64,000 bases of DNA from Saturnia japonica (taxonomy: Eukaryota > Arthropoda > Insecta > Lepidoptera > Saturniidae), in contig CM065304.1 in assembly GCA_033032175.1 (NCBI GenBank), positions 12,648,001 through 12,712,000 on the forward strand. The letters are read 5' to 3'. This document shows, piece by piece, positions 1-14,100 of the stretch (position 1 is its first letter; each line of letters starts with the position of its first letter). The position numbers were made by a program, and so were the translations under genes. The notes under the pieces are model-generated. The model was not told the origin of the DNA and did not search any database. It saw only the letters and a list, made by a program, of their open reading frames with translations.

Positions 1-140
1 ACACCTCAAGGGTGGGTAGTCGCATTTTAATTTTATTGGCATTGAACCTTCGACTCTGAATATACACCAGGGAACTCTTAAAAGTTATTAAAGTAGATTG
101 TCTTTTTTGTTAAAAATTGTCTTGTTTTATATAAATCAAA
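1..140 (+). repeat. Repeat family D fragment
   Basis: It shares the core CATTG(A/G)ACCTTCGACT, then a GATACACCAGGGAACTC-like block and a T-rich TTTTTTGTTAAAAATTGTC end with copies at 12630-12775 and 49655-49770. It is cut by the window edge. Class is unknown. Confidence 0.6.
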
Positions 141-3100
141 ATTATGAAATTTGTTTATATAGATCGAATTCCAATGTTAACATATAATATTATGATCTCT
201 TTAAATAAAATTAAATGCATAAAGCTTCTTACGTCCATGATAAAAAGGCAATACTTCTAAAATGATTCTTCTTCTCCAGCCAAAGCCTGGACTCTCATTT
301 CTACATACTCTACTCCACTTCGCTCGCCCTTCGACATCTTCTGAGGTGAATCACGTAGCTCACAAGTAGGAAAGTTTTTAAATTTATTTAAAAAGCTTTT
401 TATTTATAAATTTTAAATCTGTAAGGTACAAAGTGGGTTATATATTCCTTTTTGCTCAAACCACTGCAAAGTTGTTGTCACCGTCAAGGTTATAGGGAAT
501 AGTTATTTGGTTTAACCGGTTGGTGATTGAGCTACAAAATGGAAACCATTTCAACCGCTCATAAATTTCCTCGGCAGTAATAACCGTTTAAAACAAAACT
601 TTTTGAAGTGAAAACTTCTTTAGTATCGTTGTGATTTGAAACGTGATGAAACGAAAAGGTGACACACAAAAGAGACAAACACCCATTGGATTTAGCCTGC
701 GAGAGATTATAAACGGTTAATGTAAATCCTGATTTTCACGACTATGATCGTCGTCGAATTAGCCTAGCCACATCACAGTCAGACTTGTACAAGCTGTTGT
801 ATGTAAAGTACAAGTGATTGATATTTCGAATCTCACTGATTTTAAATTATAATAAGAGATTTTAAATAAGATATTTTTATGTATTCACTTCTACCGCGTA
901 TGAACTGCACGCGCGTTTTTTTTTCTCTGAAATGATCATGCTACTAAAACTTAATAAACAATATATTACCAACATCTTCGCTGGGCGTAATTTTTTTCCA
1001 TAAATATAAAAAAAAAATATCTTATATTTATTTCACCTCTATTCCAATTTTCATTTTAGTCGTTCCAACCGTTTGAAAGGTTTATTTAGCACACATTCTA
1101 ACATTTATATGTAGATTATATAATAATATAGAATTAGACAACAAGAAATAAGGTATAATTAGTTTATTGAACTGAATGTACCCAATAACTGTTGGGTGGG
1201 TAAGACGCACTTTCGGCGAGGTACTTAGGTATTACCGAACTATTCTATGACTCAAATAATGTGTTAGCGTATTTTGTTTGATAATTTATATATCAAGAAG
1301 TAAAGTGTGATAATGGAGTAGTGTTTACTTTATAACTTGTAGGTATGATATAATTTGGTAGCATATTTTGTTATTGTTGGTACTAATCATTTATACCATG
1401 AGGAAAGGTATTATATTAACACTATAATTTACTTTGAAACAAATTAGATACAGTTGAACATTGTTAGGTAAAATATGTAAATTTTTCATTTATTATAAAT
1501 TGTCTGCTAAGGAAACAACTTTGCTGGAATAGCATCGTCGATGAAATTGATCGAGGTATTTGTATATCGACGGCGAGGAGGCTGATTGACTTGATTGACT
1601 TTACACGTTAGTTAATTAGCTTTTAAACTGTCGATATTACTACTGGCTAGTTGTCGACACGACTCAAGAACTAAAGTAATCCAAAGAGATAATACGCAAG
1701 ATACAAAATGTTATTTTTCGTTACTTGTGAGATTAAACTCTATGAAGACTAAACTAATAATATTCATAATTTATAATATACTTTATAAACTGTTTATGTT
1801 ATGGCTAAAAGTGTTATTTACGCAAAATAATAATTATTTTTACATGTTTTCTTATTTTTGTTGCGATAAATAAGAATATGCGTTTAACCAAAATCACAGA
1901 ATCTCTTTGGAAATTTCTCTATTTGGGATAGCCCGACTCGTGAAATACCTTCATTATATAGAAGATCGCAACCAATAATCCTGTTTTGTGATCCTGCGGT
2001 AAGTAGAGTTTTATAACTCCTCGGGGAAGGGGTATTCTAGGTAGACAATGACGAGTCGCACTCTTGTTTACCAAGAAAGTTCTATAAAAAAATCGATAGA
2101 CCAGGCTTGAGAAACATATTATATTCCTAGATAATTCTCAAACAATCCCAAAACAATAATATGAAGGCAATAGAAATTAACCACCAATTTCAGTCGTTCT
2201 GCTCGAATACTGTTTAGATCGCAAGAGCTCATAAACACTGGTCCTGTCATAAGCCGCAGCTGTCATATCATATGTACGTCCTTGGCATATTACGTAACAT
2301 GTGAAATAGATATCTCTACTAGAATTTTTTAACCTAAATTTTGATAATAACCCTTGCCGATAAATTCTTAAGTAACGTAAAATACAATATTAATAATTAA
2401 TTTATTGGTATATATGTATACTTTTCTTATTACTACTTTTTCCGCGGGTTTGCGGTATTTTTTTTTAAATATTAACTGAGGGTTAAGTAGTATGACAAAA
2501 TTATTAAAGTAGCTAACAACCACGTTGTTTACCAAAAAGCGATTAGGCTTTTTTGCATTTTTAGCGCTTTCAATTTATAAAACGCCTTTTTATTGTACAA
2601 AAAATTTACTAATATTTTAATACATTAATATAAATATAATAAATACTTTATTACACTGTAGTTGATTTAAATTCTATGTTTTTTACAAAATATATTTTCT
2701 ATGAGGATTAACATTAACACCTTAAATGCAAGAATAGTTTTTATATACATACAAATGTTTAAATATTTTTTCACATTTGTATAGAAATATCAGCTAATTA
2801 TTATTGTCATGTGTTTTTGATGATAAGATTTAAAAATGTTTACAAATAATTTTTATTTATGTCTTTGTATGTATTAGAAACTCAAATACGTGAAATTAGA
2901 TGAGCATTTTCATAAATAATGTCGTCATAAAGTCAACTTCTAAGTACTTACGGCCCTATAAGCTTTATATTAGAATCGTTGAGCAGAAAATATCCAGGTC
3001 AAATATCTACTCACAACGTCGAAGGAAAAATTAAATCAAAGCGTAAGTATGTATCGAGGAGGTCAGTAATTGCATAACAATCTTGTTAAATATTCTAAGA

Positions 3101-3365
3101 GCTTGTTGAGTTAATGTCAACAGAATTTTAGAATAAACGAGTCAACAAAACAGATCAATATAATATGATTAATGTAGGTAAATAAGGAAAATGGTGGCCA
3201 TTTCAGATTTGTATGTAAATGCGTGAACTTTGTCAATATTTACGTTACTTTCTTTTTATTTCGTTTTCCTCAATATAAATAATTTATATGTACATATATG
3301 TATTTGTAGTTACAATCTTTGTTGTATAAAATTGTAATTCTAACTATGAAACCAATTTATTTATC
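141..3365. other. AT-rich non-coding stretch with one tRNA-like SINE remnant
   Basis: I see no gene. At about 745-860 (plus) a degenerate copy of the SINE family found at 45080, 45240 and 60690 is visible: AATTAGCCTAGCCACATCAC (box A-like), GTACAAGTGATTGATATTTC and a CGAATCTCACTGATTTTAAA tail. The rest is AT-rich and unremarkable. Confidence 0.5.
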
Positions 3366-3625
3366 TATATTAATAGATCTTTCGTCTTGTCTGTACTTTA
3401 ATATTTTTCCAAAATATCCCGATAGGCACACTATATGAAAGATACTGATCATGACTATAATATTTAAAAAAAATTGTCTGTCTGTGTTTGTATTTCCAGG
3501 TTTAACGAAAAACGGCTTGACCGATTCTTATGGAATTGTGTACACGGGAAGCTTATGTCATCAGTAATTTGATAGTGTATAAAAAAACAATATTACTTTT
3601 AGAGATCGTAAAAAAATATTTTCAA
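3366..3625 (-). repeat. Repeat family B fragment (3' part)
   Basis: Read on the minus strand, it ends with the family B terminus (ACAGACAAGACGAAAGATCTA then TTAATATAGA). It also carries the motif GTACACGGGAAGCTTATGTC (plus-strand view) and the phrase CGGCTTGACCGATTCTTATG shared with copies at 18784, 21335 and 26334. Confidence 0.65.
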
Positions 3626-4079
3626 AAAATCTGTGATTGAACGATCCTTTGAGATGTCTTGGTGTTTATGTATTGCTTAATCAAGTAAACTTAAACATGG
3701 TGCCCAACTTTAATTCTAGTATTAACTTATTTATATTATTATTATTTCGATCCATGATTATTGAGAGTTGTTTTGAAATGTTTCCGTGGTTTCAGCGTTT
3801 TATGAATACGGGAGGTTATAATTAGCGGCTTTAAATAGTCTCTTTATATAAAAATACCGCGTCACTCATATAATGAGTTCCTTTGAAATTTTATACCCTT
3901 TATCTTCAATGAATAACAGCGAGTAAAAGGTATATTGATAGGAATAAAAATTACGATCATCATACTATAATATAACCACATTAATATGAAAAATTTGATA
4001 TATATCATTATGTTTGCCGTACTGTGAAGGTATAGAACTGTCCCCAGGCAAGCGTGTTCCCTTCCTTCCTACCACATGG

Positions 4080-4375
4080 ATTTCTTCAAACATAACGTAA
4101 AGACACTTTTTTTATACAACAATGTTGGCAAAGAAGCATACGGCCCGCCTGATGGTAAGTGGCTACCGTAGACTATACATAGGTACATACCATCACACCT
4201 GTATACCCGAAGGGTTAGACACAGGTGTATTAATGTACAATTGTACACCCGCAGCTCACCGTGTATGATTTTCAGGTTTAATGTAATAGAGGGCGAGCCT
4301 ATTGCCATTAATCGGGCACAAAGCCATATTTCGAGCTGCCACTGAGAATTTAATAGAAAAAACTAAAAAACTAAC
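4080..4375 (-). mobile_element. SINE/LINE tail repeat without tRNA head
   Basis: The body (CCGAAGGGTTAGACACAGG, GGGCGAGCCTATTGCCATTA, ATCGGGCAC, CTGAGAATTTAATAGAAAAA on the plus strand) matches the body of the SINE at 31078-31327. Where that copy continues into a tRNA-like head, this one runs into unrelated AT-rich sequence. Its low-coordinate part adds GGCCCGCCTGATGGTAAGTG, absent from the other copy. Confidence 0.6.
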
Positions 4376-4379
4376 AACA

Positions 4380-7300
4380 AAATAATAAAAGTACAGGCAG
4401 GACTACACATTTATTAATTTAGAATTTTTTTTTTTTATTTTGACAACTTACAATAATAATATTTTGTTTTGTTTCCCTCGTTAGTTATCAATATATAGTA
4501 TAAAAGAAAGTCGCTATTCGAATCTGACTGTTTATCCTCTTACTTATTCTAGACCACGCAACGAATATTTATACAATTTCCACTAGAATGTTTTATGAAA
4601 GGTGTATTACAATACATTCCAATTAAGTTTTTTATAGTAGAGAAAATCCAATGCTTTTTATCAAGTCGGCAAAAAATGGATTTTCGGATGCTTATATGGC
4701 TTACAGTGGCTAAACCTTAAGAGATACGTCAAATTAATGTACTAAAGAATTGTAGTTCTTTAAAAAGTGTAGAGAAAAATCCGCGATGATATAAGTCTAT
4801 CCTCTAATGTTGACTCACAGTAACCATTTTTATCTTCAAAATAATAATTTAAAATATTAGGTTATTTTCGAAGCTATTTTCTTTAATTCAGAATTAATCT
4901 TTATCTAGATAAATATATTAGTTGACTTGGACTCTTAATTTACATTAAACAGATCCTTTACAATATATAATTTTAATTATTACAGTAGAAGATATCACGG
5001 ATTCAAAATTATGCACAACCAAAGAAATCACTCGCAGCGTAACGCTTGGCCGGCACTCTAAGTCTATGATAAATTTCACGTCACGAGTTATGCGCACTTT
5101 TCGTAACTATGAAGTTATGAACTATTAATAATACAGCGATAAACTCTAAATCTTGTTTTTTTTTAACATAAAATTCATCACTTTGTAAATTTTACCCTTG
5201 CGAAGCTATAGTAGGTCGCTAGTTATTGTTATTGAAATTCTAATTTGATATTACTTTGTTTTGTTAAATATATTTTTTTATTTCCATTTATCTGAAAAGC
5301 CGTATACTCCTTCAGTAACATATGCATCGAGTACACTACTCATGCTTATCTAAGATTATAATAATACTGTTTAATGTTTTATGTGTAATGTTATTGGAAT
5401 AACTAATAAAATAAATTAATAAAAACTCAAATATTATAAGACCTTTAGTATAGGAGAAGCTTCTTACTTTTTACCATGATATAATATTGATACTGCCAAT
5501 GCAATAATTGGTAATTACAATGATTAGTTAGTCTGATTGTTTGATAAAGTAAAAAGTATTTTCCAATCGTATGATTTTAGCCATTTCATATTTCAATTTT
5601 TGTTTCATGCCATTAGCTTATAAATAATAAAGTGAATTTATAACCCAATATTCCATTACATATGAGTAGATAACAATCCCTATTATTTCCAATATATTTA
5701 GAATTCCTGATCTTTCTTAGTATAGATCTTATAATATAATATGATTTTATCCGATTCATTGTGTGTGATTCTTTAAAAACGAATCAGAAAGATGTTTGTT
5801 TTATTATACTAAAAAACTGCAATTTTGAATAAGTTATTCGAAATATTTTAGTGGCAATTAAACAAGCTCCAATTTTAATTCGTTCTGAATTTGATTTGAA
5901 ATTTAATATTGCATATGATTGGAACACTATGATTTTCCTAGCGGACTACAGAATGGGATTCTTTAAAAGGAGAGTGAACAGATTTTTATACGGTCAGCAG
6001 CGCACATGTGATACTTCTGGTGTTCCAAGCATCATAGGCTGCGGTAACCGCTTACCAAGGAGGATCGCAAACTCGTTTATTACCATCAAAACATCTACGG
6101 TTATTTTTATTTGCTGCTATCAATACATATGTAATAAACACTCAGTCTGTGTTTACAACTCGAAACATCAATTCTGCTAATCTATTGCAGTAATTAATCT
6201 TAATCATTTTCATGACGCTCTAACCGAACTGAATTTGGCCAAACTTACCTTCGGATCAACGGTTTCATGGAAATTCTGTTGCCTAAACAAAATACCATCA
6301 ATGCTTTTAATAAAATTGAGATAGTTCAGATCAAATACGATATTAAAAAACAGCACGCTCCTAATATGTAACCAGAATAATAGCAATTGAAGATAATGGT
6401 ATAGTCAGATAAAGGTATTAGCCATTTAATAGAACACTCACTTTTATTTAGTTGAACACTTTAGTGTCTTCATAAAAAAGAAAGTAGAGAAATTAACTTA
6501 AGACATTAAATTTCTTTATTAACAAAATATTTAATAAATTACCATTAATAATGTGAAAATCAAAAATCAATCATGATATGAGAAAATCGGAAAATAGGGA
6601 AGGCAGACAGAGAAGTAGAAACCGATGTTTTAGACTCTTCATTGTTAAGAAATAATACAGAATAATTGCATACATATATAATATACATAATAACACTTAA
6701 TAATTAATCGGTACCTTCCGAGAAGTTTCATTCTTTTTTATTCATCTATTTACGTAGCTGAATTATAATTGTAATACATTTTTGTAGAGGAATTTATCCA
6801 GCTTGAAAGTGAAAACAAAAACTATAATTGTTTAGTTTTAGACTCTTAGTTACAAATGTAGTACATAGTATCGGCGTATCTATGTGTTTTAAAATAAAAT
6901 CAATACTGAATCATCTTAAGCTTGTAGATTATTTTATACGCAAAGTGACTGAACTCTTTACCTGATGCTAAGCAAAGTATAATCCTAAAATAATGACGAT
7001 TACTGAGAGACCAGTAATCCATCGACGACCGTCGCATCGTTGCTTTCATGCCAGTATGTAATCCTATCTCTCGGTAGCTAGACATATACTGGCTGATCCC
7101 GAAACACTACAAACCAAAGTGAGTTACGACTGTTTTCATTATCATATCTGAGTTTACTATCCCCAATTAGTATATACATATTTGTAATAAGTGCTATCTT
7201 TAACTTAAGATGGATATCGGCTTCCCTCCTATCTATTCTAGCTATAGATACGAAAATCTATCCATTGATAGGTTATTGAAAAAAAAGTATGGACAAAACA

Positions 7301-10084
7301 TTATATTAGTCTTACTTTAGTAACTGAAACAACGGATAGATAGGTTATTGAAAACGTCCGTTACTGTGACTGGCTTATCGTCTTGTGCGTGGTGGTTGTG
7401 ACAGTCGGGTATATTATAACTCTACCAACCTCCTTCATTACTGGATATACAAAAAAAAGAGTTACTTCACTAGATATTTAAGACCTTGATAATAATCATA
7501 ATAATAGCACGTGGATGTAATCACAGATGCAAGCTACTAAGATAAAAAAAAGTCAAAATAGGGTAATGTTATACAACCGGTCTTCCATTTCATTGTAGCC
7601 AGTCAGATATTCCGTAATTAATACGTTAATTATGCAGTTTGATTGTCTCGTGCAATGAAAGTCAGTGAAGTGACAAAATGTTGCTCTTTACGAATTGCTA
7701 GTTAGTAGTAATTATGTGTTCGAAAGTGGGAGTTTTTAAATCAGACTGTAATAGTCATACAGGGGTTAAAATGCTTGAGCTTTTGTTTATGTATGCACTT
7801 AAAATATTTTACTTGCAGTGATATAAAAAACCTTTTCAGAATTAGAATACCTGCAAACTTATTTTATAGTTTGAAATTGCTTACAGAATTATTTGAAGTG
7901 GTTATATACGTAAATTGAAATCTATCACACTCTGTTTATAATATTAACGTTTCAATATATCTTTGTTGATTCAGTGCCTCTTAATGTTCCCACACTCACG
8001 TCTTCTCAACCAAATAGTGGAAATAAAGATTTTTACTCAATTTATATTAATAGACAATTATATTATCGTTTTATATAATTTAACAAGCCTTTTTAATTTT
8101 AAAACTTTATTTGTAAAGTTATACATCTTTAGGTGCGTTATGAAAAAACGATGCGAGTGAGTTTTTACGATGCGCACGTACATGACATACTAGTAGTAAG
8201 AAAAATATACACCATAGAGTTGCATGATAGAAGACCTATTGTTTCATCGTGGTGGAGGTAGTCACCCTCGATGCTATGCATCAAATAAATAGGTACACGC
8301 ATGAACTTTCTATATCAACATTTCATTTATTATAGTTTGTAATTAATTATTAAATTATAAGAAATGGATACCGATAAATTCGCTGCAAGAAGGAAACGTT
8401 GATCACGTTGTGCCTTGACTCTCAAGTCCTCAGAAACTGCTGCATCAACCAACAATGAACTATGAAGTAACTGACTATCCAAAAAGAAAGATTGTTTTTT
8501 TTAAATCTCTTTTTAATAAGTGTTACAGTTTTAAGTCTTCACGATTATATAAATAAACTTGATAAATCGTTTTTTAGATTAAATTATATTTTAGTTCCCT
8601 TCTAAAATAATCGATATATTAGCTATTTAAAACAATAGATAACCACCAGTTAAATTAATAGATGTAATAAAAGCAGATGAGAAGACTACACATAACAAGC
8701 GAGATAATAACAGTAAGCAGAAGAATACAACCTTTACAAAAAAACTTTATTTGACTAAATTGTAAAATATTATTTATACTTATGACATTATCACATTTGT
8801 TGATGAGAAAATAGCAAAAACGATATTTCTTTTGGTTTTCTAATTTTGACAAACGCAAAAGCAATACCGGCTCTTCTAGCGTTTATAGTCAATATAAATC
8901 TTCTAGTCCGCAACCTACTCGACTTTTACAATCAATTACAGTCTTGGATAACTCGTTCCTGAATGCCATAAATATTCAAGGAGTAACTGAACTGTTTGCG
9001 TTGAATCGTTTTCTGCCGCTTTTAATTACGGCGATTGATTGGAAAACATTTTATTATGCAGATTATGATTACGGCTCTGTTATATTCAGACGTATGGCAA
9101 CAACACTAAACACACGCATACACACTTACGTCGCCAATTTCAACAAACAAGACAGTGATGTAAAGTCTTTGCTAGGTGATCAACCACTAGTTAAACATAA
9201 GTTTTATGTTCTATCGTAACTGATATTTGGAACGCCATACCGCAATGAAGGTTTCCTTAAATCATTTTAAAATATAGTGCGTCTGGCGAAGGAATTTTAT
9301 TAATTTAATTATATTTTGGTTTAATTTTTGTCATTCGCAATAGTCGTAGTCGACGCCGACGCGTTGATATGATTAAGTCTATGCAGAAATAATATATAAG
9401 TACCACTGTCGTCATAAAGATTTATTCTTATCGTGAATATGTTGGTATGCTAATATATTTAGTTAGATAGATATACGTGATGTACGAGTATATTGCAAAT
9501 TATTTAAACTGAACTAGCTTATTTTTAAATTCTGATAAAAATATTAAAATTTAATACGTAGATGCCGTACTACATAAGTTTTATAAATTACTGTGCGTCA
9601 CTTCGTGTCCACTAAATTTTATTGATACATTTTTATTAAACTACTTAGCTTCAATTGTATAAAATATATTTTACTATTCAAATTCATTTATCTTGACATT
9701 TATCCTATTCTTTACTTTAAATTTATGTGATATATTTATAATCTCTTTGGGTTCAATGGAATTAAATTGTATGATAACATTAATTTAATTTTACCAGTTA
9801 TAACTTCATTATTTTCAACAAAAGAAATAATTCCACCGAGTTCTAGCAAGTTTATCTTCATTAATACCTTTTATAACCAAAGCTCACTCTTTTACTCTGT
9901 ACAGTCTGTAGTTTACTTCCTATTGCTTATAATTACCCCAATACAAATAGCTAGTAGGTAAAGTATCTATAGTCCAAAATTCTTTAACATGAACTATGTC
10001 TATAGTTCTATAGTTATAAATATTTACCTCTTATCATTGTTAAACAGTTTTTTTACTTCATCTTCCCGAAAAAAAATACATTTT
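4380..10084. other. AT-rich non-coding stretch upstream of exon 1
   Basis: No gene is supported. The longest open frames (5851-6180 and 8944-9219, plus) lack a good start and flanking splice sites, and they resemble nothing I recognise. A 20-25 base motif around GATAGGTTATTGAAAA recurs at 7268 and 7342. This stretch is either intergenic or part of an intron of a longer NOS1AP isoform. Confidence 0.5.
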
Positions 10085-10271
10085 AGAAACACGCGAATGT
10101 TTATTTGTAGTACTTGGAGCGACGCGCGACGCACGCGCAGACCACACCTATAGACTCTAGCACTTCAGTTGTTTCGTCGGGACTCATACACGCGCACGTA
10201 TACCAGTAAAGTATTCGTGTTTATCGAGAAAAAGACTACATGTACGTGGAACTACCGTTACCTCTTCTAAA
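10085..10271 (+). promoter_or_regulatory. Putative core promoter and 5' UTR of the PTB-less NOS1AP isoform
   Basis: A local CpG-containing patch (GCGACGCGCGACGCACGCGC around 10121) stands out from AT-rich surroundings. It is followed by an arthropod initiator-like TCAGTT at 10165-10170. I see no convincing TATA box at -30 and no clear DPE. The following roughly 100 bases would be the 5' UTR. The transcription start is inferred only from this motif and its distance to ATG 10272. Confidence 0.4.
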
Positions 10272-10350
10272 ATGTCCAACAACAGGGAACATAGCAAGCA
10301 AAGGCGAAACGATCACCCGCTCAAAAATCTACCGGCAGAAGTGTTCTTGA
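10240..10350 (+). promoter_or_regulatory. Upstream ORF overlapping the NOS1AP exon 1 start
   Basis: An ATG 32 bases before the main start opens a 36-codon frame, out of phase with the main frame, that ends TGA at 10350, inside the coding exon. Its context has T at -3, so it should be leaky. If the transcript begins near 10167, ribosomes would meet this ATG first, and initiation there would reduce translation from ATG 10272. Confidence 0.4.
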
Positions 10351-10949
10351 AAGCAAGAAGCACACTAGTCTCAATTGGTGGAGCATTGAAACCGAAACAA
10401 GAACACCAGTCACGTTCAAAATTGCCAAAGCAAGCAATAAAAGACAATAAAAATCATGAGAAATTAAAAAACAGCCGATCTGAACCAGAGTTCAACGAAG
10501 TACGAAAGAAACACAGAAGCCGGATTGACGATAATACTAATCGTGAGTACCAAAGTGGTGTAAGACCGAGACCTCTTTCATTAGGTGCAAGTAAACGATA
10601 CGATAAAGAAATTGAAAGTTTTCATTGTGAAAATTTTGTAAGAGATGCATCACCCGTACAACAAAGACAATTCGATTCTTCTGAAGAAGTTTGCGTACAG
10701 TCACGTCTTGTTATACCGGTTATTGAAAGACTGAGCAACCCAGACATACAATTGCAGGATGTCAGCGAAAGGCCACGGAAAAAGCTATCGTTTCGTGAAC
10801 CATGTGAAATCGTTGGCGATGGTATTGCTACCCTGGGCAGATCAAACAAGTTAATGGGTGTAAATAGTCTCACTAGGCGGCCAAATAGAGTATCTTTGAA
10901 GTCTGATAGCCATTTCACGAGTTTAGAAGGCTTAGACTCAGATTTAGAG
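10272..10949 (+). CDS. NOS1AP: NOS1AP-like gene, putative alternative first coding exon (residues 1-226)
   Basis: This exon is open from ATG 10272 to a strong donor (GAG|GTGAGTAAG) at 10949/10950, and without splicing it would stop five codons later. ATG 10272 has A at -3, is the first ATG in frame, and follows an in-frame TAG at 10158. The 226 residues are hydrophilic and look disordered. The start is Lys/Arg-rich, there is a basic RPRKKLSF patch near residue 177, and the exon ends in GLDSDLE. I recognise no folded domain. The exon ends in phase 0 and the next recognised exon (29785) begins in phase 0, so the join encodes ...SDLE-SQAMRIVR.... Known NOS1AP proteins begin with a PTB domain that is absent here, so I infer an alternative promoter rather than the only start of the gene. 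A separate short gene, or an internal exon of a longer isoform, remains possible. Confidence 0.66.
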
Positions 10950-12629
10950 GTGAGTAAGTGTTAAAACCGGTACAATTAACGATTTAAACTTTTGCTAGAT
11001 TCTATTGTTAGGTTAATTCTCATGCAGTATTTTAACCGATGAATTCGTCTGATGTGCTTAAGATAATAAACGAATTAAATTCATTTTCATTTATTACATA
11101 ATGTGTCTTTGATTCATTGAGTTTAGCAAACGATAGCATCACAAAATCCAAAATTGAACTATATAAAGTGAAATAAAAATTGTTTACGTTCCTTTATTTT
11201 TGATAGCCAAGAAACACAGACGTTGTCTTAATGTAGAGAAGCCATTACAAAGCCAGTCAGTTGGCGGCCACAAAGGTCGGCCCGGTGGCCGATAATTTAT
11301 CAGACGGAGAGTTGCTCCATGTTTATTTTGATTTACCGCGCTGTATTCAAGGACTGCTCTCACGGAAGCAATGCTTTTTTATAAATCGAAGTCTTCAGTG
11401 ACATATCTACGTATTATTTTTCTCGGCCGCAGAATTACGTCAAGGGCAATACTTCCGTCGTCGGTGTCATATTTATTATTTAGAAAACTTCAGTAAACTG
11501 ATTATGTTTTCATGAGATATTTTGGAACCGCCGTCGCCGATATATGGTTTTACACACTAGAATAGTTATTGAAACAAAGTCATGCTATCATTAATTCACT
11601 CGGTGCGTTTAATGTACATTCTAAATCAATATACAAGTGCTAAAGGCGTTAAATGAAGCTTACGATTTGGGTTGAAACCTTTTGTATATCTATATATTAA
11701 TATGTGAAGCAAAAGCTTTCGGTACCTTTTTAAGCGTATTGCGTGCACGGAGGACTGTGAAATTTGGCATTGTTAAAGTGTATATGGAGAAGGAGTGCAG
11801 AAAGCTAAAATTTATCTATATTATCTGTTACTAATATATTAAATAAAATAAATTAATACTGCGAATCCTAACCCAACCAGTGCCTTTGAACTTAGACCCC
11901 CCAAAATATCGACATTGTCACTCAACGAAAAGTGACAGCAAGTGATGTAGATAATACTCATTGTTTATGAATACTGTAAATGACAAACAGAAAATAGTCT
12001 ATGATCAAAACGTCGCTGGTCGAATGTCGACCGTAGGTCGATCGCTAGTAAATTTAATTATACTTGGGCAAATTATTTTTTATGTTATTACAATCGCAAG
12101 TAAATTAGCAAATATTTTATTGTAGTAGATATAAGTATTTTAACGACATCGGTAGTTAAACGTATTAAATCTAATATTAAAAGCTTAGTACAAAAATTAC
12201 CATGACTAATAGTTATTGGAAAAAAATATCTTCATGTTTTTATAAGTATAAACTTTTGTTGATTGTAGTACAAGTATCTCATGATATTGGAACATCGTTC
12301 ACTATGATAATTTAATATTTTTCAATAACGTTATTAAATTATACAAATTAATTATTAGGTTAATTTGTACTATCCATTCCTCTATTTTATTAATTTGGGG
12401 GAATTTACTTCAAGAGAATTACAATATAGCATTGTTATTTCGTGTATTTAGATTCCATAATATCTATATATTATCACATAATTGCTAATTAGAAGAACTT
12501 TATTAAAGATTTGAAAATAAACATCTGTTTTTGGTTATGGTCAGAATTTTCGTACACCTACTTCATACTTTTCAAACATTTTACAGTAATGTGTTTTAGC
12601 AGGGCTTGCACGTTTTTTTATTAAAATAT

Positions 12630-12775
12630 GCCTCATAAAAAAGGCGGTACCTCATATGTGTCCCTATTTTAATTTCATTTACATTGGACCTTCGACTTCG
12701 AAGATAACACCAGGGAACTCCTCAAAATACTTGAAGTTTTCTTTTTGTCAAAAATTTTCATGTAAACGTTTAGGT
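12630..12775 (+). repeat. Repeat family D fragment
   Basis: It shares TTACATTGGACCTTCGACTT, CACCAGGGAACTCCTCAAAA and the TTTTTGTCAAAAATTTTC end with the copies at 1-140 and 49655-49770. Confidence 0.65.
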
Positions 12776-13686
12776 ATATTTCATTCTTCATACAATAGAT
12801 AAATACCTATTGCGGTCTTTCTCTACTTGTATATCCATCCACCTTCATACTTAATATTCTTCTAATTATATCATTCCTTTTTTTTAATTTCACTCTACAA
12901 AAAACGCGTACTTTTTACGTTTGTCTATTTGTTACGAGTCGAGGTGGAAATCGTAAACACGGACCTGTGTTTTATAACCGGGTGAACGGCGTCTAAAACA
13001 GCACCAACGGAAAGCTTTTATACAAACGGGAACGCTAAAGTGAGCGCGACAAACTTTCAATCGTGTAGCGATAACGACACTTGCTCCCACTAGCAGCTTC
13101 GCCTGTATTCAATTAGTTTTTTCATGGATACTCTTTATTTACACTAAGTTAAGAGTAATATTTTTATGAATCCATAACTGATGCTTGCTATATCGTACAA
13201 TTTTAATAACACTTAGACAAAAATGTTAGGATCGCAATATATAAATAAGCATAATATGTAAAATATATACGTATTAAGTATACGCAGCGGTGTAAACTGC
13301 GATGGAATATGAATTTGTCAGTGCATTATTTTCCTCTTTTTCTTATTTTTACTTTTTGGAACTGTGTTCATCCGTAATACTACCAACTTTAAGTGAATAG
13401 AATATTTTTCTAATTATTCTCGTAAACTTTAAATTTAGCTCTAACAATATGGTGGCTCCTATATTAAAACTGTCCAGGGAGTTTTTATGGCCACTTAAAG
13501 CATGTTTCTAGTTATTATTTATAATCCATTTCACCTGTGCACAATAATTAAGGTATATCACGTCCAATAACGCCAAAATTACATAATATAGGGCCAAATA
13601 ATATTTTATACATTAAATTAAGCACCACTACATCATGATAGATTAAAATCACGCCAAAAAATCTTGCATTGTTTTATAATGAATGT

Positions 13687-14100
13687 AGCTGTGCCCGTGG
13701 CTGCGCTCGCGTGGACTACAGAATACCGTTGACCGAGCACGTGCGAAAATCGTGCTTCCCCCGCTTCCGGTTATTTCAAAGACAAACATGGTTCACTAAG
13801 CTTAACCCCAAAATCGTCGTTTTTAAGAATTGTTTTCCATTTGCGCGGAATCCTAAATCTTTTCCTGAATTAAAAGTAGACTAACTTAGTCCTTATAACA
13901 TCATCTATTCGACAATGAAAGTCCCGTCAAAATCGGTTCAACCGTTTCGGAGATTAGGCGCAACAAACAGGCAGACAAAAAATTTAAAAAAATGGTTTTT
14001 TGGTGTGATATTCTTATATACTTTCATATGCATTTAGTAAAAAGCTGTTATTTTGACATTACAAACAGACATTCCAATTATATTTATTTGTAGTATAGAT
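13687..14100 (+). repeat. Repeat family A copy
   Basis: It begins AGCTGTGCCCGTGGCTGCGC, followed by CGTGGACTACAGAATACC. In its middle it has GTCCCGTCAAAATCGGTTCA and AACAAACAGGCAGACAAAAA. It ends in the TTTCATATGCATTTAGTAAA block and TTTGTAGTATAGAT. It lines up with 24147-24785, 50267-50695 and 61951-62463. The class is not certain, but it looks like a widespread non-autonomous lepidopteran element. Confidence 0.7.

Noticed and set aside
5851..6180. 109-codon plus-strand open frame
   Set aside because: It starts at GTG, shows no family resemblance and has no flanking splice sites. It is plausible by chance in AT-rich sequence.
8944..9219. 91-codon plus-strand open frame
   Set aside because: It starts at TTG, its first ATG is far inside, and the sequence resembles no protein I know.
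10622..10918. 98-codon minus-strand frame opposite exon 1
   Set aside because: It is a shadow of the exon 1 coding frame, with no independent start or splice evidence.
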